A stretch of 64,000 bases of DNA, from the NCBI GenBank assembly GCA_028671895.1, contig CM053802.1, positions 38,912,201-38,976,200 on the forward strand, written 5' to 3'. This document shows positions 1-9,765 of this stretch, one piece after another. The position numbers and the translations under genes are program-made. The notes under the pieces were generated by a model. That model saw nothing but the letters and a program-made list of their open reading frames with translations. It had not been told where the DNA came from and searched no databases. Every line of letters begins with the position of its first letter. Positions within the stretch are counted from its first letter, which is position 1. The DNA is from Oenanthe sinensis. Taxonomy: Eukaryota; Streptophyta; Magnoliopsida; Apiales; Apiaceae.

Positions 1-1612
1 TCAATTAAATCAATAATTTGAATCACCAGTTTTTTATTAGTGATCCGAGTTTTGTCATTTACAAATTGTTCTAATATGCATTCATATGTCAAACTTGTTA
101 TTTTCGTACTTGCGGCCAAAAAATTTCAGTTTGGATCTTCTCTGGTACAAGATGCACAAGATGCAGTTCTAGTTTAATAGTGCTGCAAAATGGAGATAAT
201 ATGGCCTTTGTTAGAAGTTCTGTAGCTGATTTTTACAGTGTCATAGATCTGGTTTTCGGGCTCTACAATCCTGGTGGGTCTGTAGCTTTGTCGCAGACTT
301 GTAAAATTTATTTCTGGGGTCAGATTTGTAAAGAGAGATGCAATAGATTTGCATATGGGAATTGGAGTATGAAAAAATGGAGAATAAGTTTGAAGAGGTA
401 TCTAGGGTTTCAACACTGCAGGGGTGCAAGAGTTTTCCTAAATCTAGCATTTGGTGGTACAGAAATTTGCAAATCTGTATGAACTGGTGTGTGGAGGGTT
501 GCAATTTTTTATGCAGATGGGAGTTTGCAATCAGTATGCAGATGGGAGTTTCAATGGCTGCGATCTTTGTGCATTTTTCAACTTATGCAAAGATTGAGAT
601 GAAGCAAGCAGTGCAAACAAAGTCAGTTTTCTCTAATTATCTATTCTATGTTTGCAGGTTAGCCCAGACCTTAGATATTTATGTTATTCATTCTCTTGCC
701 TGCTATGTTTGTTCTAGATTCTCAGTTGTTTGTAGAACTCAGCAGCAGCATATAGATATGTTAGCATTTTATAGAAGTCAGGGTGAAGTTTTAATCGAAG
801 TGGCTAAGGCTGTTAGTGGGAAGGACTGGTATCTGGTTTGCAGGTGGATATCACAAGCATGGAATTGTTTCAAGGTGGCATTTTCTGGTGATATGCAGCT
901 GAAGTATAGTGGTGATTAAATAATGGTCGCTGATAAAAAAAATTTATCGAACTATTTGTTATATGTGTGCAGATTATCCCAGGTCCTGCAATTCTTTGTT
1001 ATGATACTTGTCTGCAGAATTGTTTGGCATATGTCTGATTTAATATGACTGTTACACCACCATGGTTTTCTTGAAACATTGGTGGTTGCCGGCTATATCT
1101 ATACGTGTAGGAAAATCTTAGAGCTAAGTGCAATGGCATGATTGGGTCAGAATTGGCGCTAGAGATGGTTGCTGGCAAAAATGTTTTGAAATTTCAAATT
1201 AGCCGAGGTGCTGCTTCAATATGGTCCGCAACTCATGTTTGCGGCCAAAAATACAGTTGAATTGCCTGCAGGTCTTAGGGGTTCTAGGTCTGCCATTTTT
1301 TTTCAGATTGTGTTACATTGTTGTGGTATCTTTGCGTCTAGATTTTTCATTGGGGTGTGTGGAGTTACTAAAACTGCAGTGGTGGTCTTGGGATTTTTGG
1401 TTGCTAAGAAGGCATTGGTTTTTCATTTGGTTTTTAGTAATCGTTCTATTGTGTAGAGATACTTGTATTTTTTACTTTGGCTTTTCTCATGGAGATTGTT
1501 CTATGGGAATCTTGTTTTTGTCTTCTTAAGAGGAGTCCTCTCAAACTCTTTTGTACATAATTTTTAAAATATATTTTGACGAGGTGCGCCCTCATTTACC
1601 AAGAAAAAAAGA
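1..1612. other. Unassigned AT-rich DNA, possible LINE 3' remnant
   Basis: I recognise no gene here. Short open frames exist but none has a known domain. Positions about 650-700 and 960-1005 are diverged copies of one another (TTTGCAGGTTAGCCCAG versus GTGCAGATTATCCCAG), and TGCAGATGGGAGTTT is doubled at 512-555, so the stretch is internally repetitive. The end (about 1535-1610: CTCTTTTGTACATAA, then a GGTGCGCCCTCATTTACC block, then an A-rich run) resembles the tail of plant non-LTR retrotransposons. That assignment is a weak inference. Confidence 0.3.
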
Positions 1613-1910
1613 ATAAGGCTGGAGTTGATCTTGAAAATTATCTTATTTTGAGAAAATAGTAAAACAGTTGAGTTCTGACATTAGTATGACAAAGAAAGTG
1701 CTTATAAAAGAAATGATGGGACCCCAACCAACTGAATAAATTACTATACATGTTCCAAATCAATGTAAAAATAAGGGATTTGCTTTAAAGAGATTCATCG
1801 ATCAGTCATAGGGAAAAATAAATAAAGGAAGGACACAAGCAACCTAGAAAGTGCAAATTATATTATTCGGTTATCCATGATACAAGAACATGTCCAAGCT
1901 AGTAAAAAAG

Positions 1911-2090
1911 AATTTTTAATTATGGATGCCTCTATGGTGGATTCAAATGATTGAGTATACATAAATGATTAGGTGATATTTTGTAATAAATAATTTAGGA
2001 AATTTTAATTATGGATGCATTTATGGTTGATTCAGATGATTGAATAGACTAAAATGATTAGGTAATATTTTGTAATAGCAATGTTTTATA
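1911..2090. repeat. Two-copy tandem duplication of about 90 bp
   Basis: Two adjacent imperfect copies both start near AATTTTTAATTATGGATG (1911 and 2001) and both end with ATTTTGTAATA. They differ by several substitutions, so the duplication is not recent. No coding potential is visible. The surrounding 1613-2122 holds no recognised gene. Confidence 0.6.
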
Positions 2091-2122
2091 GTCCCTTGCT
2101 TTAAGGCTATCATAGCTACCTT

Positions 2123-2360
2123 CTAATCTAGATTGGGGACCTTCCAAGCTTCCTTCGTGAATCTGTTCATATAGTCCCTCAAGCACTCATTCTTCCCCTG
2201 ATGCATGTTCATTAGTGAAGATGAACTCTTCTCATGAGTCTTGCTGCTGATGAACTGACCAATGAAGACCCTGCTTAGATCCTTGAATGACCCAACAGAG
2301 TTAGGGGGTAGACGACAAAACCACCTTTGAGACATACCAATCAGGGTTTGAGGAAATACC
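2123..2360 (-). pseudogene. Ty3/Gypsy Gag fragment, distal half
   Basis: The minus-strand translation is a retrotransposon Gag (Retrotrans_gag type) fragment: MSQRWFCRLPPNSVGSFKDL, followed by a conserved RDYMNRFTKEA block. It is the continuation of the Gag at 13576-14523. Joining the two across the Athila-like insertion keeps the Gag pattern continuous, with the host ATACC being the 5 bp duplicated by that insertion. No protease or reverse transcriptase follows within the window, so this is a truncated, dead element. I am confident of the family and less sure of the lineage (Tat-like). Confidence 0.8.
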
Positions 2361-3766
2361 TGTTAGTGGACTTTTTTGTCCACTATATACGTTCCAATTT
2401 GGCTTAAATTGATCGCTAGTGCCCAAGTATTTAGTGTCTTTTGATGTGTTTTATGTTTTTGGTGTGCAGATTCCCAAGCAAAGGAGAGTTGATGAATATT
2501 TGCATAAATTGGTGGTACATGAGCTAGGAATTAAAAGGAGGAAGATCAAGGCTTGAGTTGAGGTCGAAAGAAGGCAAGACGAGTCGCTAAAGGAGCAAAG
2601 TTTCAAGGAATTCAACTGCAGGGCAGAAGCAGCAGGCGCGCCCTCCCTTCATCAAGCGCGCCCGCGCTCTTTTAAGCAGGCGCGCCCGCGCCCTGCCAAG
2701 CGCGCCCGCCCTCTAGTCGAGTCCAGCTGCTGATTTTTCTGCAGTTGGTCCGTTTCGAAGCCCAGGAAGCAGCAAGCCCATGGATCATTATTTTATGTAA
2801 CCTAGTATAAAAACATAAGGATTGTTATTATTATCTATCTAGAAAATTAAGTAAGCACGTAGGGTTTTATTATCAGTCAAGAGGCAGAGTACTTTGTGAG
2901 CCGTCAAGCTATTTTTCGTTTGTAATTTTCTACACGTGGATTATCGGTGGTTTCTTTTACTCTTGCAATTAAAATCAGTCTTTTATGTTTAATTGTTTAT
3001 TTACTATGTTTTCATATGAACCCATGATGTCGGCTAGGCCAATTATGGGCTAATCGTTGTCATGGGGTTTTAATGGATTTTTCTATCGATTCTAGATATT
3101 GATTGTTTTTATGCCTAAGTGTGTGAATGTTATGGATATCCTAGTATGGTTAAGCTTATTCGTTGTAAATGCGTCGCGAACATTTATGATTGTTTGTTAA
3201 ATCCTCGTGAATGCGAAAGTGGATCTAGGGTTTAGAACATGCCATGCTAGCATAGGTTTTTGCATGTTAAGAGCATGTATTAATTTGTGGTGTAATTCTA
3301 ACCGTCTTGCACTGACTATGTGATTTTAAGGATTCTTGTGCTTAAGCCATTATGTTTTCAATCTCTATAGACATATAGGGACTAAGTATAGTGGTTGACT
3401 ATTTGACTTCTATCTTTTGTGGATGTTCATTAGGATGGTATGCGTGCAACGAAAGTTGGCGTTTATCAGTTTAGAGGGTCTGATCAGTTATCATCACTTT
3501 CACATGCTAGGTTGAAAAGGCATAAGATTCTAGATGAGATAGTTAATGAAGTTAAAATCCCATGTTTATTTAATATAAGTAATTCTTTAAGTTTTAAGCA
3601 TTAGTTTAATCAAACTCCAGTTGTTATTTTCTTAGCAGTGGTAGTTAATCATACTCTGGTGTATAAGTGAACTAAACGTAAGCAAGTTGAGTCTCTGTGG
3701 GAACGAATCCTACTTATTTCTGTATTACTTGTGACCACGTTCTCTTGCGTGAATAAAGTGCGAACA
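2361..3766 (+). repeat. 5' LTR of Athila-like element
   Basis: Starts TGTTAGTGGAC and ends GTGCGAACA. Compared with the 3' LTR I find four differences: two substitutions (near 2781 and 2843) and two 1-bp indels (near 2460 and 3081). It carries four GC-rich blocks at 2632-2712 in an otherwise AT-rich sequence; the longest, 2679-2692, is the exact reverse complement of a block in gag. Confidence 0.95.
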
Positions 3767-3772
3767 AGTTTT

Positions 3773-3790
3773 TGGCGCCGCTGCCGGGGA
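3773..3790 (+). other. Primer binding site, tRNA-Asp type
   Basis: TGGCGCCGCTGCCGGGGA lies six bases after the 5' LTR. It complements the 3' end of plant tRNA-Asp with one mismatch, the usual primer for Athila/Tat lineages. Confidence 0.85.
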
Positions 3791-3909
3791 CTCGGTTCAT
3801 TGTTTTATTTAGTTAATGTGCTTATCATCAGTGGTCGTTAGATATCACTGACTGAGATTTGTTATTAATCGTTCTTGTTTGTTACGTGAATTCAGGTAAT
3901 TGATCGTGT

Positions 3910-6900
3910 ATGCGTACTCGTTCTCAATCGAGTAAGGAAAAACTGGAAGAACACTTAGACGAAGAAGAGGGAATTGCAGTTCCAGAATTTGAACCAGAAA
4001 TAGTAATGGGGGATCCAGTGAAAGCTCTTAAGGATTACTCTCAACCGAAGATCAATGACATTCAGTCAAGCATTGTTAGGCCGGCGATTGCAGCTAATAA
4101 TTTCGAAATCAAGCCGGGCACAATTCAAATGGTTCAGAATTCTGTGCAGTTTGGGGGTTCACCTGCTGAGGACCCTAATATGCATATCAGAGACTTCATC
4201 GAGATATGTGATACCTTTAAAACCAACGGGGTTTCTGAAGATGCTATAAAACTGAGGCTGTTTCCATTCTCTCTACGAGACAAGGCAAAGAGCTGGTTGC
4301 ATTCGCTGCCAGCAGGTTCTATAACTACTTGGGAGGATCTCGCACAAAAGTTTCTGACTAAATTCTTTCCTATGGCTAAGACGACAGCCATGAGAAATGC
4401 TCTTACACAGTTCAATCAACATTCTGGAGAAACGTTGTGTGAGGCTTGGGAAAGGTATAAAGAGATGCTTCGAAAGTGTCCCCATCATGGGATGCCAGAT
4501 TGGATGGTCATTAATGGTTTCTATAATGGATTGAATCATTCACGACCTATGCTTGATGCAGCATCTGGAGGAGCTCTTTGGGCCAAGAGCTATGAAGAAG
4601 CTTATGACTTGATTGAAATGATGGCTGCCAACGAGTATCAGAATCCTACTCAGCGATTGCCGCAGAGTAAAACTGCAGGTGTTTTTGAAGTGGACGCTGC
4701 CACTGCTATAACAGCTCAACTACAGGCTTTATCTATAAAGGTGGACGCACTATCCAAGGCAGGAATTCAGCAAGTCGCTATGGTTTGTGATTTATGTGCA
4801 GGTGCTCATGATACAACTCAGTGTGCTATTTCTAGCGAGTCAGCGTATTTTGTCGGCAACTTTCAGAAACCTACACAACCGGCACCTAATACATATCACC
4901 CCAACAACAGGAATCATCCTAACTTCAGTTGGAGCAACAATCAGAATGCCAGTCCACAACCATCGCAGGGTCAGCAATTTGGAACAAGGCCTTTCAACAA
5001 TTCTGTTCCTCAACAATCTTATGCACCAAGACAATCATACAACCCTCCTGGTTTTCATCAACAATCTCAGGGAGGACCTGGGCACTCAAATGAAAAGTCA
5101 GAGATGGAGGAACTGAGAATGATGTATAAGAGTCAAGCTGTAACGCTGAAGACATTGGAAAATCAAATTGGTCAACTAGCAAGTGCTCTTCTACACAGAC
5201 CTCAAGGACAATTACCAAGTGACACAGAGGCTAACCCAGGCAAGAAAGAAAGCAAGGAACAAATACACGCTATTACATTGCGTTCTGGAAGGGTTACGAA
5301 CAATCAGGAGGTCGAAATTCCACAAAACGAAGAACGTCAGCATTCTGGGCAGGAGGTGCAGGGCGGGCGCGCTTCCTCAGGCGCGGGCGCGCCTCATCTT
5401 ACTGCCGGGAGGGAAATTTCTGCAGAAAAAGTTGCGCGGGAGGAACCAATTAAGGAAAAAAGAACTGATTCAGAAGAGAAAAGCAGTTCAGAGACAGACA
5501 GTGTTCACAAGGAAGTATTTCCTCCTCCACCATTCCCTAAAAGGCTTCAGAAGCAAAAATCAGATAAACAGTTTGCTAAATTCTTGGAAGTTTTTAAGAA
5601 ACTACACATCAACTTACCTTTTACTGAAGCGCTGGAGCAAATGCCTAGCTACGCCAAATTCATGAAAGGCATTCTATCTAGGAAACTGAAGCTAGAAGAG
5701 TTAAACACTGTTGCCTTGACGGAAGAATGTAGTGCAGTATTGCAGCAGAAGTTACCACCAAAGTTGAAGGATCCTGGTAGTTTCACTATACCATGCATAA
5801 TTGGGAATTTGGCGTTCGACAAATGTTTGTGCGATTTGGGAGCAAGCATCAACCTCATGCCATACTCTATATTCTTACAACTTGGTCTTCCTGAGCCGAA
5901 GCCAACTAACATGTCACTGCAGTTGGCGGATCGTTCAATCACTTATCCGCGAGGAATTGTCGAAGATGTGTTGGTAAAAGTCGACAAACTAATCTTTCCA
6001 GCAGATTTTGTCATCCTTGATTTTGAAGAAGACAAGAAAATCCCTATCATTCTTGGGAGACCATTCTTGGCAACGGGAAAGACATTGATTGACGTACAGA
6101 AGGGAGAACTCACCATGAGAGTGCACGATCAGAATGTCACATTCAATGTGTTCAAGGCAATGCAATTTCCAACAGAAGAAGAGCAATGCTTTAAAGTAGA
6201 TGTAGTGGAATCTGCTGTGCAAGTAAAAATTGAACACATGCTTATGGATGATACACTGGAAAAGGCTCTACGTGGGGATTTTACAATTGAAGAGGAAGAG
6301 GTTGAAGAACAGGTACAGTATCTGAATGCTTCTCCTTGGCAACAAAAATTTGAAAAACCAGAATCGTTGGGGTTATCTGAATTGAGAGAATCACATCAGC
6401 GGTTAAAACCATCTATCGTGGAAGCACCAAAGCTAGAGCTCAAACCATTGCCTAATCACTTAAGGTATGCTTCTCTTGGGGAATCATCTACTTTACCTGT
6501 GATTATTGCTGCTAACCTTACAGGTCCTGAAGAAGAAAAGCTGTTAAGGGTTCTCAGGGAATTCAAATCAGCCATTGGGTGGACTATTGCAGACATTAAA
6601 GGAATCAGCCCTGCCTATTGCCAGCATAAGATCCCGCTGGAAGAAGGTAGTAAGCCAACAGTGGAACATCAGAGAAGGCTCAATCCACTCATGAAGGAAG
6701 TAGTGAAGAAGGAAATTATTAAGTGGTTGGATGCAGGGATTATCTATCTTATTTCTGACAGTGCTTGGGTGAGTCCAGTTCAATGTGTGCCAAAGAAAGG
6801 AGGCATGACGGTGGTAACTAACGAAAAGAACGAGCTCATTCCTACGCGGACAGTAACTGGCTGGAGAATCTGCATGGATTACAGGAAGCTGAACAAAGCT

Positions 6901-9333
6901 ACTAGGAAGGATCACTTCCCTCTTCCTTTCATTGATCAAATGCTAGACCGACTGGCCGGCCATGAATACTTTTGCCTTCTGGATGGATATTCGGGTTACA
7001 ATCAGATCTGCATTGCTCCAGAGGATCAGGAGAAGACAACATTTGCATGTCCGTTTGGTACCTTCGCTTTTCGAAGGGTTTCATTCGGGTTATGTGGTGC
7101 ACCTGGCACTTTTCAGAGGTGCATGATGGCAATTTTTTCAGACATGATTGGTAAGACAGTGGAAGTCTTCATGGATGATTTTTCAGTATTTGGGGTTTCT
7201 TTTGACGAATGTCTACACAATCTTAGCATGGTTCTGAAAAGATGCGTGGAGACTAATCTGGTTCTCAACTGGGAGAAATGCCATTTCATGGTACAAGAAG
7301 GAACTATTCTTGGACACAAGGTGTCACGTCGAGGACTGGAAGTGGATAAAGCAAAAATAGAGACAATTGAAAATCTTCCACCGCCTACTTCAGTGAGAGG
7401 AATTCGTAGTTTCCTCGGTCATGCAGGTTTCTACAGAAGATTCATCAAGGACTTCTCCAAAATTTCCAAACCTTTGTGTAAGCTGTTGGAGAAGGATGTT
7501 CCCTTCAAATTCGATGATGATTGTATGACAGCCTTTGAGACATTGAAGAAGAAGTTGATTTCAGCACCTGTGATCATCGCCCCAGATTGGAATGAACCTT
7601 TTGCTATGATGTGTGATGCTAGCGATTTTGCAGTAGGGGCTGTTCTTGGTCAAAAGAAAGACAAGATTTTTCATGTTATCTACTATGCAAGCAAGACACT
7701 CAATGATGCGCAATTGAATTACACAACCACAGAGAAGGAGCTGCTAGCCATTGTATACGGCTTTGAAAAATTCAGATCATACTTGCTTGGTACGAAAGTG
7801 ACGGTGTATACTGACCACGCAGCTATTAGGTATCTGCTCTCCAAGAAGGATTCTAAACCCCGCCTGATTCGATGGATTCTCCTACTTCAAGAATTCGACG
7901 TGGAGATCAAAGATAGAAAAGGGACCGAAAATCAGGTAGCTGATCACCTCTCACGATTGGAAGATCCTGGTAAATCACGAGACAGTACTCTCATCAATGA
8001 CTCCTTTCCGGATGAACAACTGTTTGGAGTACAAGAAGAAGAACCATGGTATGCGGATATTTTGAATTATCTTGTGAGTCATATTGTTCCACCCGAATTG
8101 TCGTCAGCCCAAAAGAAGAAATTCATGCATGATGTAAAGTGGTTTCGTTGGGATGAGCCATATCTGTTTAAACAAGGGGCTGATCAGATTATCAGAAGGT
8201 GTGTACCATATAGTGAGACTGAAGCTATTCTGAGGGATTATCATGCCACGGCTTATGGGGGCCATTATGGAGGTGAAAAGACAGCTACTCGTATTCTGCA
8301 GGCAGGATTTTATTGGCCATCACTATTCAAGGATGCTCATCAGTTTGTAACCAGATGTGATCGTTGCCAGCGAGTAGGCAACATTTCAAAACGGGATGAG
8401 ATGCCCCTTCATGTAATGCTAGAAGTGGAGATTTTTGATGTATGGGGAATCGACTTCATGGGCCCATTCATTTCATCTTGCAATAACCAATACATCTTGC
8501 TAGCTGTGGATTACGTCTCCAAATGGGTGGAGGTCAAGGCACTTCCAACTAATGATGCCAATGTAGTACTCAACTTCCTTCACAAGAACATTTTCACCAG
8601 ATTTGGGACTCCAAGGGTCATTATCAGCGATGAGGGTTCTCACTTTTGCAATCGAAAGTTCACTAATATGATGGCACGATTCAACATCAACCATCGGGTG
8701 GCGACAGCATACCACCCTCAAACCAATGGCCAAGCTGAAGTATCAAACCGTGAGATCAAACGCATTCTGGAAAAAGTGGTAAGTCCTTCGCGGAAGGATT
8801 GGTCTTTAAAACTGGATGAAGCTGTGTGGGCCTACCGAACTGCGTTCAAAACACCTTTGGGGATGTCACCATATCAACTAGTCTATGGAAAAGCTTGTCA
8901 TCTACCGGCAGAACTGGAACACAAGGCTTATTGGGCATTGCAGAAACTGAATTTTGATTATCAAGCCGCAGGGGAAAAGCGGATGGTACAAATCAATGAA
9001 ATGGATGAGTTTCGTCTACAAGCTTATGAGAATAACAAGCTCTACAAGGAAAGAGTGAAAAGATGGCATGATCGTCGGTTGACAACAAAGGTATTGGTTC
9101 CTGGTCAATTAGTTTTATTATTTAACTCTCGTCTGCGATTGTTTCCAGGAAAACTTAAGTCAAGGTGGTCAGGACCCTTTGTTGTGAAAACGGTGTCTCC
9201 ACACGGAGCTGTGGAGATTTATGAAAAGACCCCAGATCAAGCGTTTAAAGTCAATGGTCAGAGATTGAAGCCGTATTTGGGAGAACAAGTAAATCGCGAA
9301 GCTGAAGTCGCGATTCTGTCAACCTCGGATTGA
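3910..9333 (+). CDS. Gag-Pol polyprotein, Athila-like Ty3/Gypsy
   Basis: An 1807-residue polyprotein covering all retrotransposition enzymes. Gag (about 60-260) forms the particle; a zinc knuckle C293-x2-C296-x3-H300-x4-C305 should bind RNA. A low-complexity Gln/Asn/Pro linker and a Lys/Glu-rich linker follow. The aspartic protease has its active site at D642 in CDLGASINLMP, with Leu in place of the usual Ser/Thr. Reverse transcriptase (about 920-1170) has VFMDDF with D1089-D1090. RNase H spans about 1225-1350 (first Asp D1236). Integrase has an HHCC zinc finger (H1445, H1452, C1483, C1486) and the catalytic triad D1515, D1574, E1610 (DD35E). No chromodomain follows. The ATG at 3910 is the first of the long frame, 143 bp past the LTR. 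The linker at about 484-495 is encoded by the GC-rich motif. The frame is fully open, so expression from the 5' LTR is plausible. Confidence 0.97.
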   Translation: MRTRSQSSKEKLEEHLDEEEGIAVPEFEPEIVMGDPVKALKDYSQPKINDIQSSIVRPAIAANNFEIKPGTIQMVQNSVQFGGSPAEDPNMHIRDFIEICDTFKTNGVSEDAIKLRLFPFSLRDKAKSWLHSLPAGSITTWEDLAQKFLTKFFPMAKTTAMRNALTQFNQHSGETLCEAWERYKEMLRKCPHHGMPDWMVINGFYNGLNHSRPMLDAASGGALWAKSYEEAYDLIEMMAANEYQNPTQRLPQSKTAGVFEVDAATAITAQLQALSIKVDALSKAGIQQVAMVCDLCAGAHDTTQCAISSESAYFVGNFQKPTQPAPNTYHPNNRNHPNFSWSNNQNASPQPSQGQQFGTRPFNNSVPQQSYAPRQSYNPPGFHQQSQGGPGHSNEKSEMEELRMMYKSQAVTLKTLENQIGQLASALLHRPQGQLPSDTEANPGKKESKEQIHAITLRSGRVTNNQEVEIPQNEERQHSGQEVQGGRASSGAGAPHLTAGREISAEKVAREEPIKEKRTDSEEKSSSETDSVHKEVFPPPPFPKRLQKQKSDKQFAKFLEVFKKLHINLPFTEALEQMPSYAKFMKGILSRKLKLEELNTVALTEECSAVLQQKLPPKLKDPGSFTIPCIIGNLAFDKCLCDLGASINLMPYSIFLQLGLPEPKPTNMSLQLADRSITYPRGIVEDVLVKVDKLIFPADFVILDFEEDKKIPIILGRPFLATGKTLIDVQKGELTMRVHDQNVTFNVFKAMQFPTEEEQCFKVDVVESAVQVKIEHMLMDDTLEKALRGDFTIEEEEVEEQVQYLNASPWQQKFEKPESLGLSELRESHQRLKPSIVEAPKLELKPLPNHLRYASLGESSTLPVIIAANLTGPEEEKLLRVLREFKSAIGWTIADIKGISPAYCQHKIPLEEGSKPTVEHQRRLNPLMKEVVKKEIIKWLDAGIIYLISDSAWVSPVQCVPKKGGMTVVTNEKNELIPTRTVTGWRICMDYRKLNKATRKDHFPLPFIDQMLDRLAGHEYFCLLDGYSGYNQICIAPEDQEKTTFACPFGTFAFRRVSFGLCGAPGTFQRCMMAIFSDMIGKTVEVFMDDFSVFGVSFDECLHNLSMVLKRCVETNLVLNWEKCHFMVQEGTILGHKVSRRGLEVDKAKIETIENLPPPTSVRGIRSFLGHAGFYRRFIKDFSKISKPLCKLLEKDVPFKFDDDCMTAFETLKKKLISAPVIIAPDWNEPFAMMCDASDFAVGAVLGQKKDKIFHVIYYASKTLNDAQLNYTTTEKELLAIVYGFEKFRSYLLGTKVTVYTDHAAIRYLLSKKDSKPRLIRWILLLQEFDVEIKDRKGTENQVADHLSRLEDPGKSRDSTLINDSFPDEQLFGVQEEEPWYADILNYLVSHIVPPELSSAQKKKFMHDVKWFRWDEPYLFKQGADQIIRRCVPYSETEAILRDYHATAYGGHYGGEKTATRILQAGFYWPSLFKDAHQFVTRCDRCQRVGNISKRDEMPLHVMLEVEIFDVWGIDFMGPFISSCNNQYILLAVDYVSKWVEVKALPTNDANVVLNFLHKNIFTRFGTPRVIISDEGSHFCNRKFTNMMARFNINHRVATAYHPQTNGQAEVSNREIKRILEKVVSPSRKDWSLKLDEAVWAYRTAFKTPLGMSPYQLVYGKACHLPAELEHKAYWALQKLNFDYQAAGEKRMVQINEMDEFRLQAYENNKLYKERVKRWHDRRLTTKVLVPGQLVLLFNSRLRLFPGKLKSRWSGPFVVKTVSPHGAVEIYEKTPDQAFKVNGQRLKPYLGEQVNREAEVAILSTSD

Positions 9334-9765
9334 GGACCTGAAGTAACGTCCGGCTAAATGACGTTAACGACAGCGCTCGTGGGAGGCAACCTACGGCTTG
9401 AATGGTAATTTTTATTCTTATAAAAATATATTTAAATTAAAAAAAAAAAAAGCAAAAACACAAAAAAATTTGAAAAATTGCAGTAGCCTCAGGCGCGGGC
9501 GCGCTCCTGGAGGCGCGGGCGCCCTGAGTGCGACTGTTAAAAAAAAACGAAAAAAAACTAATAAAAAAAACTATAAAAACAAAATAAATCAGCAATTTTA
9601 TGTTTTAAATCAATTTTTAGCCCAAGCCCAGCCACTCTAACTTGTTTAAAGCCTTCCCACACCCTAACCCTAACCTAATTTTTACTTTTCATCTCTCATT
9701 CACACATATACATACAAATATACACGCACTGCATCTCATCTCTTCACACTTCTACAACTCAATCA
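9334..9765 (+). other. Spacer and leader between Gag-Pol and ORF2
   Basis: Contains A-rich runs (9435-9480, 9536-9585) around two GC-rich blocks at 9487-9527 that match the gag block, then a telobox-like ACCCTAACCCTAACC at 9660-9674 and a pyrimidine-rich leader running to the ORF2 ATG. The last 100 bp look like a plant 5' UTR, so an internal promoter or a splice acceptor for ORF2 is possible. This is inference. Confidence 0.5.

Noticed and set aside
180..919. Overlapping plus-strand open frames of 100 and 185 codons
   Set aside because: No domain resemblance, Cys/Phe/Trp-rich composition typical of translated AT-rich non-coding DNA, and the region is internally repetitive.
9660..9674. Telomeric repeat
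   Set aside because: Only about two and a half CCCTAA units; more likely a telobox-like promoter motif.
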